From Halomonas caseinilytica (GTDB taxonomy: Bacteria > Pseudomonadota > Gammaproteobacteria > Pseudomonadales > Halomonadaceae): a DNA stretch of 64,000 nt. A model generated the notes under the pieces. That model was not told where the DNA came from and did not search any database. It saw only the letters and a list, made by a program, of their open reading frames with translations. The stretch covers positions 186,001 to 250,000 of the forward strand of contig NZ_BDEP01000004.1 in the NCBI RefSeq assembly GCF_001662305.1. The letters are read 5' to 3'. Within the stretch, counting starts at the first letter, position 1; each line of letters begins with the position of its first letter. Of this stretch, positions 9,439 to 19,666 are shown one piece after another. The translations under genes were made by a program, and so were the position numbers.

Positions 9439-9465
9439 GCGCCGCCCATGAGGGCGGCGCTTTTT
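9439..9465 (+). terminator. Intrinsic terminator of gabDT
   Basis: A perfect 9-bp stem GCGCCGCCC / GGGCGGCGC with an ATGA loop is followed directly by TTTTT. It ends the gabDT transcript, 44 bp after the gabT stop. Confidence 0.92.
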
Positions 9466-9486
9466 CATGCCGGCCAGCTACCGACG

Positions 9487-9729
9487 TCAGGCTTTCCTGA
9501 CCTTGGCGATGACCCATAGCAGGACCACAGCACCCACCACGGCGGTCACCAGCGAACCGATGAAACCGCCGGAAGACAGGCCCAGCAAGCTGAACAGGAA
9601 ACCGCCGACCACCGCGCCGACGATGCCCACGCCGATGTTGCCCAGCAGTCCGAAACCGCCGCCACGCATGATGTTGCCGGCGATCCAGCCCGCCAGTCCT
9701 CCGATGATCAACCATGCAATGATACTCAT
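9487..9729 (-). CDS. GlsB/YeaQ/YmgE-family small membrane protein
   Basis: An 80-residue protein of nearly pure membrane helix with the family pattern IAWLIIGGLAGWIAGNIMRG, GLLGNIGVGIVGAVVGGF and a third helix ending in VIAKVRKA. Family members are called transglycosylase-associated or stress proteins; their biochemical role is not settled. The start at 9729 has AAAGGAGA seven bases upstream. It lies 51 bp downstream of the DUF924 gene on the same strand and may share its transcript. The end converges on the gabT terminator. Confidence 0.88.
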   Translation of the reverse strand: MSIIAWLIIGGLAGWIAGNIMRGGGFGLLGNIGVGIVGAVVGGFLFSLLGLSSGGFIGSLVTAVVGAVVLLWVIAKVRKA

Positions 9730-9780
9730 GCCGTTCTCCTTTCCGGTTGGTGGCGTCAATGATGTTGCCTTGCCGGGATG

Positions 9781-10332
9781 TCAGAAGGAAGACCCCGGCT
9801 GTTCGAGAAATGCCAGTTCCTCGGGCGTCGACTGCCTCCCCAGGATGGCATTGCGATGCGGATAACGCCCGAAACGCTCGAGAATCTCGCAATGGCGGTG
9901 CTCGAAGTACAGGCTGCGTTCCAGGCCGGGTTGATCGAACAGGCGCAGCGCTTCATCGTGTATGGCCCGCGATTCACTGTGCATGTACGGCATATAGAGG
10001 AAGGCGCGTTCCCCGGGCTCGAGTGCCTGATCATCGCCTCGGGCCACCGCCTCCTGGGCCAGGACCAGGGCGACGGGATCGGCGGCGAAGGCCTGCGCCG
10101 TATCGCGGTGGATATTGCGCGAGAACTGATCGAGTACGACCACTTCGGCCAGCCGGCCCCGGGGCGTCTCACGCCAATGCCAAAGCTCACCTCGCAACGC
10201 GGCCGCGAGCGTGTCGGCGAAGTGTCCGGCGATCTCGGCATCCAGGGTCGAATCCTTGCGAAACCACTGTGATGGCTCCAGCGTCTCGAACCAGAAGACC
10301 AGCACCCGCTCGGGTCCTTCCTGCATCGTCAT
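9781..10332 (-). CDS. DUF924 family protein
   Basis: A 183-residue cytoplasmic protein with the DUF924 hallmarks: FWFETLEPSQWFRKD near the N-terminus, VLDQFSRNIHRDT in the centre, FLYMPYMHSE, and the closing FGRYPHRNAILGR. The family adopts a TPR-like helical fold and is widespread in proteobacteria, but no biochemical activity is established. It precedes the GlsB-type gene on the same strand. Confidence 0.88.
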   Translation of the reverse strand: MTMQEGPERVLVFWFETLEPSQWFRKDSTLDAEIAGHFADTLAAALRGELWHWRETPRGRLAEVVVLDQFSRNIHRDTAQAFAADPVALVLAQEAVARGDDQALEPGERAFLYMPYMHSESRAIHDEALRLFDQPGLERSLYFEHRHCEILERFGRYPHRNAILGRQSTPEELAFLEQPGSSF

Positions 10333-10476
10333 CTTGTCCCTCCTGCCTCACGACCTCCTGATCCGTCATCCAGCTTAGCAGCTCGCCGTCATCGACAAGG
10401 AAGGCAACCCCGGAAGCATACTAGACGAAAGGCGTATGGCGTATGCTTTCAAGGCTCCTAAACTCCCTGCGTCGCT

Positions 10477-10486
10477 GTAAATTTAC
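10477..10486. promoter_or_regulatory. GTAAATTTAC palindrome upstream of a sodium symporter
   Basis: A perfect 10-bp palindrome, followed by a further AAATTT, sits 46-55 bp before the symporter start in the only AT-rich part of the 199-bp gap 10333-10531. A repressor or activator site is plausible; no regulator is identified. Confidence 0.3.
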
Positions 10487-10531
10487 GAAATTTGACTTCG
10501 CAAGGCGCGAGCGACACGGCAATAAACCCCG

Positions 10532-12148
10532 ATGATTACGGAATCTTCTGACATGCATGCCTTGACACTCGCTTCCTTCCTGTTCTTTACGGGTCTGGTG
10601 GCCTTCATCACTTGGCGGATCACCCGCCGCGACGATCACAAGAGCACCAACGGGCTCTTCCTGGCCGGTCGCAGCCTGACCTTTCCATTGATTGCCGGCT
10701 CGCTGTTGATGACCAACCTCTCCACCGAGCAGATGGTCGGGCTCAATGGCTCTGCCTTCAGCGATGGTCTGAGCGTGATGGCATGGGAAGTGGTCGCCGT
10801 CATCGCCCTGGTGCTGCTGGCGCTGTTTTTCCTGCCGCGCTTTTTGCGCAGTGGCATCGCCACCGTGCCGCAACTGCTGGAAATCCGTTTCGACAAGGCC
10901 ACCCAACGCATCACCAACGTGATCTTCCTGCTCGCCTATGCGGTGATCCTGCTGCCGATCATCCTCTATTCGGGGGCCATGGGGCTGCAAGGCATGCTCG
11001 ATCTGCATGGCCTGACGGGCATCCAGTCCGATACCACCCTGCTGTGGCTGACCGTCTGGCTGGTCGGGCTGATCGGCTCGCTCTACGCCCTGTTCGGCGG
11101 CCTGCGCACCGTTGCCGTGTCCGATACGCTCAATGGTATCGGCCTGCTGGTCGGCGGCTTCGTCATCGTCTATTTCGGCTTGCAGGCCATCAGCGACGGT
11201 AGCGGTATCATGGCCGGCTGGGAGACGCTCAAGCAGACTCACCCCGACAAGCTGAACTCCATCGGCGGTGCCGAGCAGCAGGTGCCCTTCTTCACCTTGT
11301 TCACCGGCGTCTTTCTGATCAACGTCTTCTACTGGACCACCAACCAGCAGATCATCCAGCGTACCTTTGCCGCCAAGAATCTCGCCGAGGGCCAGAAGGG
11401 CGTGCTGCTGACCGGGTTCTTCAAGCTGCTCGGCCCCATCTACCTGGTCCTGCCCGGCATCATCGCCTATCACCTCTATGCCGACCAGGGCATCAAGGCC
11501 GACGAGGCCTATGGCCACCTGGTGTTCAACGTGCTGCCGCCCTACCTGACTGGCTTTTTCGCCGCGGTAATGGTCGGCGCCATCCTGTCGTCCTTCAACT
11601 CGGCCCTGAACAGTACCACCACCCTGTTCAGCCTCGGCTTCTACAAGGGGGTGCTGAACAAGGACGCCAGCGAGGCGCAGGTGGTGCGCGCCAGCAAGAT
11701 CTTCGGCTGGATCATGGCCGTCATCGCCATGACCATCGCGCCGCTACTGGCCGGCCAGGAAAGCCTGTTCGGCTACCTGCAGAAGATGAATGCCATCTAC
11801 TTCATCCCGATCCTGGCGGTGGTGCTGGTCGGCCTGCTGACACGCCGGGTGCCGGCCATGGCCGCCAAGATCGCTCTGGTCGGTGGCTGCTTGCTGATCT
11901 TCGCCGGCTACTTCATCCCGCCATTCGACAAGCTGCCCCAGGTCATGCATGAGTTCCACTTCGTCGCCGCCGTCTTCGTGCTGCTGGTGGTGGTCATGCT
12001 GGTCATCGGCAAGCTGCGTCCCCGCCCCGATGCCTGGGTGCACGAAGACAGTGGCGAAGTCGACCTCACGCCCTGGAAGGGCGCGGTACCTGTCGGCATC
12101 GTCCTGGTGATCCTGGTCGTCATCATGTACGCCGCCTTCGCCGGCTGA
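10532..12148 (+). CDS. Sodium:solute symporter, YidK/SGLT-like
   Basis: A 538-residue inner-membrane carrier of the SSS family with about 14 helices, coupling Na+ entry to uptake of an organic solute. It closely follows E. coli YidK in order and wording: [88 protein letters not shown] and [12 protein letters not shown]. This branch groups with sugar symporters, so a sugar is likely; the exact substrate cannot be read. An ATG at 10553 is a second possible start and has a somewhat better upstream purine stretch. Confidence 0.88.
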   Translation: MITESSDMHALTLASFLFFTGLVAFITWRITRRDDHKSTNGLFLAGRSLTFPLIAGSLLMTNLSTEQMVGLNGSAFSDGLSVMAWEVVAVIALVLLALFFLPRFLRSGIATVPQLLEIRFDKATQRITNVIFLLAYAVILLPIILYSGAMGLQGMLDLHGLTGIQSDTTLLWLTVWLVGLIGSLYALFGGLRTVAVSDTLNGIGLLVGGFVIVYFGLQAISDGSGIMAGWETLKQTHPDKLNSIGGAEQQVPFFTLFTGVFLINVFYWTTNQQIIQRTFAAKNLAEGQKGVLLTGFFKLLGPIYLVLPGIIAYHLYADQGIKADEAYGHLVFNVLPPYLTGFFAAVMVGAILSSFNSALNSTTTLFSLGFYKGVLNKDASEAQVVRASKIFGWIMAVIAMTIAPLLAGQESLFGYLQKMNAIYFIPILAVVLVGLLTRRVPAMAAKIALVGGCLLIFAGYFIPPFDKLPQVMHEFHFVAAVFVLLVVVMLVIGKLRPRPDAWVHEDSGEVDLTPWKGAVPVGIVLVILVVIMYAAFAG

Positions 12149-12172
12149 CACCACCACGACCTCGAACGACCC

Positions 12173-12207
12173 GACGCCCCGCCTTCATGCGGGGCGTCGT
12201 CGTTTTT
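12173..12207 (+). terminator. Intrinsic terminator after the symporter
   Basis: A 10-bp stem GACGCCCCGC / GCGGGGCGTC around CTTCAT is followed by gtcgTTTTT. It lies 25 bp past the symporter stop and before the GlxA-type regulator. Confidence 0.9.
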
Positions 12208-12303
12208 GGCACGACCATGTCCTTATCGGTGGGATATCCGTCATTGTGGACATCACCTACCTTCGCCAGACTCAAGCCACTGCGTCACATTTCGGAGTTG
12301 CCC

Positions 12304-13329
12304 ATGACATCCTCACCGCCCCATGCACGTCGCGTGGTGCTGCTCGCCTATCCCGACTGCCAGGTGCTCGATGTCGCCGGCCCCTGGCAGGTCTTCGCCA
12401 GCGCCAACACCCTCGCTGGCCGGTCGCTGTACGAACTCAACCTGGTCGCCCGTTCTCCTGGCACCCTGGTCACCAACGGCGGCCTGACGATGATGGCCGG
12501 GCTCGACTGGCAGGGGTTGGAGGCACTCGGCACGCCGGATACCTTGCTGGTCGCCGGCGGCAGTGGCGTCTTCCACCAATGCCGACAGCGCTATCACATC
12601 GATGGATTGCGCGAGCTCGCGCCCGACATCCGACGGCTGGGGGCCATCTGTACCGGCGCCTTCCTGCTGGCGGAAGCCGGGCTGCTGGATGATCGCCAGG
12701 CCACCACCCATTGGCGACACTGCGCGGCCCTGGCTCGAACCTACCCACGACTTCACGTCGTTCCCGACGCCCTCTACGTCGAAGACCGAGGACGCTACAC
12801 CAGCGCCGGCGTCACCGCCGGCATCGACCTGGCTCTCTCACTGGTCGAGGCCGATCACGGCGCGGCCCTGGCAGGCCAGGTCGCCCGCGAACTGGTAATG
12901 TTCCTGCATCGCCCCGGCGGCCAGGCTCAGTTCAGCGAAGCGCTCTTGAATCAGCAACGCGCCACCGGTCGCTTGCGGGAACTGCTCGACCGGTTGCATG
13001 CCGACCCCGCCGCCGATCATGATCTCGAGAGCATGGCGGCGTACCTGTCCGTCACGCCTCGCCACCTTTCACGCCTCTTCCGGCGCCACCTGGATACCAC
13101 GCCCGGCGCCTACCTGACGCGGCTGCGTCTGGAAGGGGCGCGAATGCACCTGCTCGATGCCCGCGCCACGCCTTCACTCGACCGATTGGCCGCCCAATGG
13201 CGGTTGGGACGCGCCGAACAATTACGGCGCCTCTTCCACCGCCAGTACGGCGTCTCGCCATCGGTCTATCGCCAACGCTTCGGTACCCACTCCGACACGA
13301 CACTCGCCGAGGAGGCTCCATGCCCCTGA
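12304..13329 (+). CDS. GlxA-family AraC-type transcriptional regulator
   Basis: A 341-residue regulator with an N-terminal DJ-1/PfpI-like sensing domain (about 5-175) and a C-terminal AraC/XylS pair of helix-turn-helices (about 235-335). Sensing-domain marks are LLAYPDCQVLDVAGPWQVF and the nucleophile-elbow-like GAICTGAFLLAEAGLL. DNA-binding marks are MAAYLSVTPRHLSRLFRRHL and YGVSPSVYRQRF. The start at 12304 was chosen over an upstream ATG inside the terminator hairpin because it has GGAG at good spacing and matches the family start. The stop overlaps the following MFS gene by 10 bp, so the two are translationally coupled. The ligand is unknown. Confidence 0.88.
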   Translation: MTSSPPHARRVVLLAYPDCQVLDVAGPWQVFASANTLAGRSLYELNLVARSPGTLVTNGGLTMMAGLDWQGLEALGTPDTLLVAGGSGVFHQCRQRYHIDGLRELAPDIRRLGAICTGAFLLAEAGLLDDRQATTHWRHCAALARTYPRLHVVPDALYVEDRGRYTSAGVTAGIDLALSLVEADHGAALAGQVARELVMFLHRPGGQAQFSEALLNQQRATGRLRELLDRLHADPAADHDLESMAAYLSVTPRHLSRLFRRHLDTTPGAYLTRLRLEGARMHLLDARATPSLDRLAAQWRLGRAEQLRRLFHRQYGVSPSVYRQRFGTHSDTTLAEEAPCP

Positions 13330-14489
13330 CCGTATCCCTGCTCTCGCTCTGCCAGGCCCTGCTGGTGAGCGGCAATATCCTCTTGATCGCCGTCTCGCCG
13401 CTGATCGGCGCCCAGCTCGCCCCGGCTCCCGCCTGGTCCACCGCCCCGGTGGCAACCCAATGGCTGGGGCTGATGTGCGCCACTATTCCGGCGTCCCTGA
13501 TCATGGCCAGGCTGGGCCGCCGACGAGGCTTCGTGCTCGGCAACCTGATGGGCATAACCGGCGCGGCCCTCGCTGTCTTGGCCCTGCACGCGCAACGCTT
13601 CGACCTGTTCCTGGTCGCCACCTGGCTGATCGGCATCGGCATCGGCTTCGGTCAGCTCTATCGCTTCGCCGCCGTCGAGGCCGCGCCCGAAGGCGGGCGC
13701 GACCGCGCCATCGGCCTGGTGATGGGTGGCGGCGTGCTGGCGGCCTTCTTCGGTCCCTGGCTGGCACGGCACAGCCATAGCCTGGCCGATACGCCCTACC
13801 TGGGCAGCTTCATCGGCCTCGGTGTACTCTATCTCTGTGCCTTGGTATTGCTTGCCTTCGTGCGCATGCCCGCCGGCACCCACGACACCACCACCGGCGA
13901 GCAGCGCCCGCTGGGCGAGATCGTGCGTCAGCCGGTCTTCGTGCTGGCAGTAGTCAGCGCCATGATCGGCTACGGCGTGATGAACCTGGCCATGACCGCC
14001 ACGCCGCTGGCGATGGCCGAGGCCGGCCACGATTTCAACCATGTCTCGACCACCATCCAGTGGCACGTGGTGGCCATGTTCCTGCCATCCTTCGTGACCG
14101 GCCGCCTGACGGCCCGCTTTGGCGCCTCGCGCATGATCGTCTGCGGCTGCCTGCTACTGATCGCCAGCGCCCTGACCGCCCAGCTCGATGCTGGACTGGC
14201 CGGCTTCTATGCAGGCCTGGTGCTGCTCGGCGTGGGCTGGAACTTCACCTTCCTGCCGGCCACTGGCCTGCTCACCGAAGCGCACGGCCCCGCCGAGAAG
14301 GCCCGCACCCAGGCCGCCAACGAATTCCTGGTATTCTCCACCGTAGCCATCACCGCCCTGCTGGCAGGCCCGGCAGTCTCCAGCCTTGGTTGGCCGCTGC
14401 TCAATGTGGTGTTGATCCCGCTGTGCGCCGTGCCACTGGTGCTGCTCGGTCTTGCCTTCCGCGTCCATCGCCCACAAATTAGAGGCTGA
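13320..14489 (+). CDS. MFS transporter coupled to the GlxA-type regulator
   Basis: A 389-residue carrier with about 12 membrane helices and the MFS loop MARLGRRRGFVLGN between helices 2 and 3 and a second-half counterpart TGRLTARFGASRMIV. The sequence SRLVH-like drug-efflux signatures are absent and the substrate is not readable. GAGGAGG lies just before the ATG, inside the last codons of the regulator gene. The coupling suggests the regulator senses the compound carried by this protein. Confidence 0.82.
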   Translation: MPLTVSLLSLCQALLVSGNILLIAVSPLIGAQLAPAPAWSTAPVATQWLGLMCATIPASLIMARLGRRRGFVLGNLMGITGAALAVLALHAQRFDLFLVATWLIGIGIGFGQLYRFAAVEAAPEGGRDRAIGLVMGGGVLAAFFGPWLARHSHSLADTPYLGSFIGLGVLYLCALVLLAFVRMPAGTHDTTTGEQRPLGEIVRQPVFVLAVVSAMIGYGVMNLAMTATPLAMAEAGHDFNHVSTTIQWHVVAMFLPSFVTGRLTARFGASRMIVCGCLLLIASALTAQLDAGLAGFYAGLVLLGVGWNFTFLPATGLLTEAHGPAEKARTQAANEFLVFSTVAITALLAGPAVSSLGWPLLNVVLIPLCAVPLVLLGLAFRVHRPQIRG

Positions 14490-14516
14490 CGACATGGACG
14501 CCAGGCGGACTCTTGA

Positions 14517-15908
14517 ATGCCCCAGGATTTGACACGCGACCTGCAGGACCTGATCGAACGCGGCCGTGACCGACAGCTCCGACTGGCGGTCACCGGGCTT
14601 TCACGCGCCGGCAAGACCGCCTTTCTCACCTCGCTGGTCGACCAGCTCCGCCACGCCGGCCTCGAGGCACGACTGGACCTTCTGGCCGCCGCCCGCGAGC
14701 AGCGCTTGCTCGGTGCCCAGCGCGTCTCCCAGCAGGACCTCGGCGTGCCGCGCTTTCCCTATGACCAGGCGATGCAGGCCCTCGACGGCGATCCCCCGAG
14801 CTGGCCGACGCCGACCCGCGGCATCAGCGAGTTGCGCCTGAAGATCCGCTACCGCCGTGCCCATGCCAACTGGTGGCGCGGCCACACCGCGGAACTGACG
14901 CTCGACCTGTTCGACTATCCGGGCGAATGGCTGCTCGACCTGCCGCTGCTCGATCACGACTTCGCCGGTTGGAGCCGCACGCAATGCGAGGGCGACGGGC
15001 CTGCCCGGCGAGCGCTGTTCGCCGATTGGCATGCCGCCATCGCAGATCTCGACCCGGCCAGCGAGGTCGATGAAACACGCCTCGCCGAACTGTCCGAACG
15101 CTATGCCGAGGGACTGCGTGCCGCTCGCGAGGCCGGCTTCTCCGACCTGCAGCCCGGTCGTTTTCTGCTGCCCGGCGAGCTGGCCGGGGCACCGGTGCTG
15201 CAGTTCTTCCCCCTGCCCGGCCTCGACGACTGGACTACCGAGGCCCTGGCGGCCCTGCCCGACACCAGCCTATACGCCACCCTGGCGCGCCGCTTCGCTT
15301 ACTATCAGCAGCACATCGTGCGCCCCTTCTATCGTAATCACTTCCGGCGTTTCGACCGCCAGATCGTGCTCATCGACGTGCTCGGCGCGCTCAATGCCGG
15401 CCCGGAACGTTTCGAGGACCTGTCGCGCGCCCTGTCCCGGTTGATGCAGAGCTTCGACTACGGCCAGCGCAGCCTGCTGTCGCGTCTTTTCACGCCGCGA
15501 ATCGACCGGCTGGCCATTGCCGCCACCAAGGCCGACCACGTCACTCCCGAACAGCATGTCCGGCTAGTGGCCTTGCTCGAGGCCCTGCTGGTCGAGCCCC
15601 TCAAGGACCTGCGCTTCGCCAATGTGCCCGTCAAGGCACTTTCCCTGGCCTCGGTGCGCGCCACCGAGGTTCGCGAGGTCACACGCCAGGGGCGGACGAT
15701 ACCGGCCCTGCGCGGCACCGACCTGGACGGCGACGCCGTGCTGACCTTTCCCGGCGAAGTGCCGACGCGTCTGCCCGATGCCGACTTCTGGTCGCGCCAG
15801 GGCTTCGACTTCACGGCCTTTCGGCCCCTGCCGCGGGAGCCCGGCCCCCTGCCGCACATTCGCATGGATGCCGCCCTCGACTGGCTGATCGGAGACAAGC
15901 TGACATGA
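14517..15908 (+). CDS. ycjX: YcjX-family P-loop NTPase
   Basis: A 463-residue cytoplasmic GTPase-like protein (E. coli YcjX 465). The Walker A motif GLSRAGKT is at residues 27-34, followed by FLTSLVDQL; a DYPGEWLLDLPLL segment fits the family switch region, and TKADHV near residue 345 is the TKxD-type guanine motif. In enterobacteria ycjX-ycjF belong to the phage-shock regulon, where their role is not defined. The stop overlaps the ycjF start by ATGA, so they are co-translated. No PspF-type sigma54 site is seen upstream. Confidence 0.9.
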   Translation: MPQDLTRDLQDLIERGRDRQLRLAVTGLSRAGKTAFLTSLVDQLRHAGLEARLDLLAAAREQRLLGAQRVSQQDLGVPRFPYDQAMQALDGDPPSWPTPTRGISELRLKIRYRRAHANWWRGHTAELTLDLFDYPGEWLLDLPLLDHDFAGWSRTQCEGDGPARRALFADWHAAIADLDPASEVDETRLAELSERYAEGLRAAREAGFSDLQPGRFLLPGELAGAPVLQFFPLPGLDDWTTEALAALPDTSLYATLARRFAYYQQHIVRPFYRNHFRRFDRQIVLIDVLGALNAGPERFEDLSRALSRLMQSFDYGQRSLLSRLFTPRIDRLAIAATKADHVTPEQHVRLVALLEALLVEPLKDLRFANVPVKALSLASVRATEVREVTRQGRTIPALRGTDLDGDAVLTFPGEVPTRLPDADFWSRQGFDFTAFRPLPREPGPLPHIRMDAALDWLIGDKLT

Positions 15909-16963
15909 ACGATGCCTCTCACCGGGACACATCGGATCCCCGCCCGAGTCAGCGGTTCGAGACCGAGACACCCTCGCGCGCGCCGGATCCGGCACCGGCC
16001 CACCGCTTCGATAGTGACCAGGCCAGCCGCGCCCTGACGCCGAGCGACGAACCGGACGATCACCTTCACCCGGATCCTTCGGCGCACCTCGGCCGGCCGC
16101 GCAAACGCCGCTGGGGATTGCTCGGCGTACTCGCCGGCGCGCTGGGCCTCGGCGCGGCCGAGTTCGTCACCGGTCTGCCCGCCAGCCTGGCCGACGGCGA
16201 CTGGCTGACCACCGGCTGGCAGTTGCTAGGGCTCGGTGTCGTGGGCCTGGGCGGCCTGGCAATCCTGCGTGAACTCTGGCGCCTGCGCCGGCTCGGCCGC
16301 CACAACCGCCTGCGCGAAGCGCTGACTCACTTGCCCGAGTGCTCACCCGAGCGGGCCATGACCCTGGCACGACATCTCAAGACCCAGCTCGACCTGCATG
16401 ACGACCATCCCCATTGGCAGGCCTTTCTTGCCGCCCGCGAGCCACATCACGACGGCCAGGATCTCGCTCCGCTGCTCGCCCACTACCTGCTCGCCCCGCG
16501 CGATCGCGAGGCCCGGCGGTTGATATCGCGCATGAGCGGCGAAACCGCCGTCATGGTGGCGGTCTCGCCGCTGACGCTGGTCGACATGGGCCTGGTCGCC
16601 TGGCGCCACCTGGCCATGATCGACCGGCTCTGTCGTCTCTACGGCCTGGAGCTCGGCTACGCTGCCCGGATCAGCCTGCTGCGCGACGTGCTGCGGCAGA
16701 TGGCCTTCGCCGGCGCCACGGAACTGGCCAGTGATGCCAGCATGCAGATGCTCTCGCTGGACCTCGCCGGGCGTCTTTCTACCCGAGCCGCCCAGGGACT
16801 CGGCGTCGGCCTGCTGGGCGCGCGACTCGGGCTGCGCACCCAGCGCCTGACCCGACCGCTGGCGTTCGATGAGGCCGAGCGCCCTCGCCTGACCGATCTG
16901 CGCCGGGAACTCTGGCAGCAGTTGCGCCGCCTCGAGGACAAGGACAAGCCTGGGGCTCGATGA
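15905..16963 (+). CDS. ycjF: YcjF-family membrane protein (DUF697/TIGR01620)
   Basis: A 352-residue inner-membrane protein. The first 85 residues are acidic and proline-rich, likely disordered, with repeated DP/SR/RFD words. Two hydrophobic segments follow (about 73-95 and 102-125), then a helical domain with ISRMSGETAVMVAVSPLTLVDMGLVAWR, the conserved YcjF core with a further hydrophobic stretch. YcjF is the invariable partner of YcjX in the psp regulon. The gene ends 18 bp from the convergent DUF1479 gene. Confidence 0.87.
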   Translation: MNDASHRDTSDPRPSQRFETETPSRAPDPAPAHRFDSDQASRALTPSDEPDDHLHPDPSAHLGRPRKRRWGLLGVLAGALGLGAAEFVTGLPASLADGDWLTTGWQLLGLGVVGLGGLAILRELWRLRRLGRHNRLREALTHLPECSPERAMTLARHLKTQLDLHDDHPHWQAFLAAREPHHDGQDLAPLLAHYLLAPRDREARRLISRMSGETAVMVAVSPLTLVDMGLVAWRHLAMIDRLCRLYGLELGYAARISLLRDVLRQMAFAGATELASDASMQMLSLDLAGRLSTRAAQGLGVGLLGARLGLRTQRLTRPLAFDEAERPRLTDLRRELWQQLRRLEDKDKPGAR

Positions 16964-16981
16964 GCCGCAAAGACTGGTGCC

Positions 16982-18220
16982 TCATCTTCCCATCTGCTGG
17001 CACCCCAGGGCGCTCAGGTCCTCGGGGCACCCCCGACCAGTGAAGTCGACCTCGAAATCGTCCGGCGCGAAATCGGGCGGTGTGCGCCCCTCGACGAAGG
17101 CCTGCCACTGGCCCGGCAGGTAGGCCGCGTTCTTGTCACACCAGGGTGCGGCCCCGATGTACATGACGTTGCTGTCGTACTCGCCCGTGTGCTCGGGATC
17201 CACGGCATGCACCACATCACAGTGCCACCAGATGGTGTCGCCGGGATCGAGATCGGGAATCGGCGTCAGCGCCTCCAGCAGCGGCGCGTGCCAATGGGGA
17301 TCGATCGAAAGCGCACGACCGGGCCGGGCGCCGCACAGGTCATCTTCCGGCACATCGTCCTGCAAAGCGCGCAGCAACAGGTAACTCATCACGTTGGCGA
17401 TGGGGATCAGGTTCAGAGTGCCGGCGCCCGAGCGTTGCGGCGTCAGTGCCGTCCAGCCCTGGAAGGTCCGGAACATCGAGCACACCGCCGGCGAGGCGAT
17501 CTCGCGCACCCGCGTGCGCCCCAAGCCCGCAAAGGGGTCGAAGCGCTCGGGCACGCCACGAAAGACATGGCGATAGACATACCGAAAGCCGTCGTCGAGC
17601 CAGCGCTCCACCGAGCCACCATCGACGTGCGGCGACAGCCCCAGGCTGCCCGAGCCCGGGGGCCGGCGGCGCAGCCGGTCGGCATAGCTGGCCAGATGAC
17701 CGGCATCGAATTCTTCGCCGGCATCCCACAGGCGATTGAGAAACACCTGGACGTCACGCAGCCGCGCGTCCTGGCGCGCCTGCACCTGGGGCAATGACCA
17801 GTAGACGCCGTAGATCTGCGGCTTGCCCTGCTCGAGCTCGCCGAAATAGGGGTCGTCGGCGGCATTCGCCAGACGTTCCATGAAGCGATTGCGCTCGAGG
17901 TAATCACCGATCTGCGCGTTCCAGCGCTGTGCGCGCTCGGCCGGGAAGACCCCGGCGACGGCACAGGCACCGCGCTGGCGAATGTGCTGTCGATCGGCCT
18001 CGGAGAGACGGCCGGCGATGATGTCATCGGCCGCGAAGCGGGGAATCGGGTGCTCGCCGGCGGCGCGTTCCACCCTGATGCGTTCGACCTGCGCCAGGAT
18101 GTCGTCCCGGGCGCGCTCGAAGGCGCCACGGTAATCCGGCAGGTCGCGTTTCAGGCGCTGCTTCGTGTCACGAATCGTCGCGCGGAGCGTATCGGCAGGG
18201 TCGGTACATTCTCGTGTCAT
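16982..18220 (-). CDS. DUF1479 protein, YbiU-like putative Fe(II)/2-oxoglutarate oxygenase
   Basis: A 412-residue protein of the YbiU/DUF1479 family. A double-stranded beta-helix metal site is suggested by H198-V-D200 ([12 protein letters not shown]) and a distal histidine in [16 protein letters not shown] (H333 or H338), the HxD...H order of Fe(II)/2-oxoglutarate enzymes; activity in this family has not been settled to my knowledge. The start at 18220 has GAGGGGGAA upstream. It is 13 bp after the ABC ATPase gene, so it is the last gene of the sugar-transport operon and may modify the imported compound. Confidence 0.85.
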   Translation of the reverse strand: MTRECTDPADTLRATIRDTKQRLKRDLPDYRGAFERARDDILAQVERIRVERAAGEHPIPRFAADDIIAGRLSEADRQHIRQRGACAVAGVFPAERAQRWNAQIGDYLERNRFMERLANAADDPYFGELEQGKPQIYGVYWSLPQVQARQDARLRDVQVFLNRLWDAGEEFDAGHLASYADRLRRRPPGSGSLGLSPHVDGGSVERWLDDGFRYVYRHVFRGVPERFDPFAGLGRTRVREIASPAVCSMFRTFQGWTALTPQRSGAGTLNLIPIANVMSYLLLRALQDDVPEDDLCGARPGRALSIDPHWHAPLLEALTPIPDLDPGDTIWWHCDVVHAVDPEHTGEYDSNVMYIGAAPWCDKNAAYLPGQWQAFVEGRTPPDFAPDDFEVDFTGRGCPEDLSALGCQQMGR

Positions 18221-18233
18221 GGCGGCTTCCCCC

Positions 18234-19355
18234 TCAGGCAAGGCGAGCGTCGGTGTCGGCATCGAACAGTACGGCGCGTCGCATGTCGACACGCAGGCCG
18301 AGCCGTTCACCCGATGCGATCCGGCAGTCCGGGCCCACCCGGGCGGTGATCTCGGTGGCGCCGAGCGGCAGGCGCAGCAGGATATCGGCACCGGTGGGCT
18401 CGACCACGCTGACCCTGGCCGAGAGCAGCGTGCCCTCGGCCCGGTCGCCCAGGCGGGTGTCCTCCTCGGCGAAGTGTTCGGGGCGCAGGCCGAGCGTCAC
18501 TGTCTGCCCGACGCGTTCGGCCAACATCGGTGTCTCTCGAGATTCCGGCCACGGCAGCGTCAACGCCGCCTCGCCCTCGGTGGCGATATGCAATCGATAC
18601 GCCCCGGGCTCGCCGTCCAGCCGCGCGTCGATGAAGTTCATCGACGGCGAGCCCATGAAGCCCGCCACGTACTTGTCCACCGGGTCGTTGTAGACCTCAT
18701 CCGGCGTGCCCAGCTGCAGGATTCGGCCATCGCGCATCACGGCAATGCTGTCGGCCAGGGTCATGGCTTCGATCTGATCGTGGGTCACATAGACGATGGT
18801 GGTGCCCAGCCGTTGGTGGAGTTTCTTGATCTCGGTGCGCATCTCGACGCGCAGCTTGGCGTCCAGGTTGGAGAGCGGCTCGTCGAAGAGATAGATCTGC
18901 GGTTCCCGCGCCAGGGCGCGCCCCATGGCCACGCGCTGACGCTGGCCACCGGAAAGCTGCGCCGGCTTGCGATCCAGCAGGTGCGAGATCTGCAGCAGAT
19001 CGGCGACCCGTTCCACGGCAGCCTCACGCTCGGCCTTGGGCACCTTGCGCATCTCCAGGCCAAAGGCGATATTGCCGCGCACCGTCATGCTCGGATAGAG
19101 CGCATAGGACTGAAAGACCATGGCGATGTCGCGCTCGGCGGGGGTTCGCCAGGTGATGTCGTCGCCGCCGACCAGGATACGCCCCGACGTGACCGGCTCC
19201 AGGCCGGCGATGGCATTCATCAGGGTCGACTTGCCGCACCCTGAAGGTCCCACCAGGATCAGGAACTCCCCGGAGTCGATGGCCAGGCTGACCTCCTCGA
19301 GCACCCGGGTCGTACCGAAATCCTTGCAGACATTGTCGATTTCCAGAGCTGACAT
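18234..19355 (-). CDS. Sugar ABC transporter ATPase (UgpC/MsmK/MalK type)
   Basis: The 373-residue energising subunit of an importer. The nucleotide-binding domain (1-235) has Walker [10 protein letters not shown], the Q-loop [13 protein letters not shown], signature [16 protein letters not shown], Walker [13 protein letters not shown] and the switch histidine [13 protein letters not shown]. The C-terminal part (about 240-365) is the MOP/TOBE-like regulatory domain of the MalK group, ending before [16 protein letters not shown]. It works with the permeases at 19667-21479 and the binding protein at 21539. Confidence 0.93.
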   Translation of the reverse strand: MSALEIDNVCKDFGTTRVLEEVSLAIDSGEFLILVGPSGCGKSTLMNAIAGLEPVTSGRILVGGDDITWRTPAERDIAMVFQSYALYPSMTVRGNIAFGLEMRKVPKAEREAAVERVADLLQISHLLDRKPAQLSGGQRQRVAMGRALAREPQIYLFDEPLSNLDAKLRVEMRTEIKKLHQRLGTTIVYVTHDQIEAMTLADSIAVMRDGRILQLGTPDEVYNDPVDKYVAGFMGSPSMNFIDARLDGEPGAYRLHIATEGEAALTLPWPESRETPMLAERVGQTVTLGLRPEHFAEEDTRLGDRAEGTLLSARVSVVEPTGADILLRLPLGATEITARVGPDCRIASGERLGLRVDMRRAVLFDADTDARLA

Positions 19356-19666
19356 GGTAGCTACCTCGTTATTATTCGACAGTGGCTGGCTCGAAGATAA
19401 AGCAGCGAACCAGGAACTGTGTCTGCAACTCTGCAGATTGATTGGCGTCTCCGGCGGAAAGCCTCCGCGAGGGCGCTGTAAACCCGTCCCTGAGCGCTAC
19501 TTTTGCCCTGCGGCGCTCTCGCATCCTGCTTCGCTTGCAGGACCGGTGCTGGCCATCCATGGCCAGCCCGTTCGGAGCAGTGCTCCTCACCCCTGGCAAA
19601 AGACCCTCGCTTCGTCTTGCCCCCGATCCTCTTGGCTGAGCGCTTTACGTTGCTACTAGCCATTCC
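19356..19666 (-). repeat. Intercistronic palindromic repeat element inside the ABC operon
   Basis: This 311-bp non-coding stretch lies between the second permease and the ATPase. It holds a core at 19472-19500 that matches 23 of 29 bases of a second copy at 23047-23075, followed by several nested palindromes: CCTGC..GCAGG near 19534, CTGGCCATccATGGCCAG near 19549-19566, GGAGCAgTGCTCC near 19573, and TTTTGCC..GGCAAAA as an outer pair (19501 and 19597). No open frame here looks coding. It looks like a REP/BIME-type mobile intergenic element and may affect mRNA stability between cistrons. Confidence 0.6.

Noticed and set aside
19361-19663. Open frames across the gap in the ABC operon
   Set aside because: The region is made of palindromic repeat units; the frames on both strands look random.
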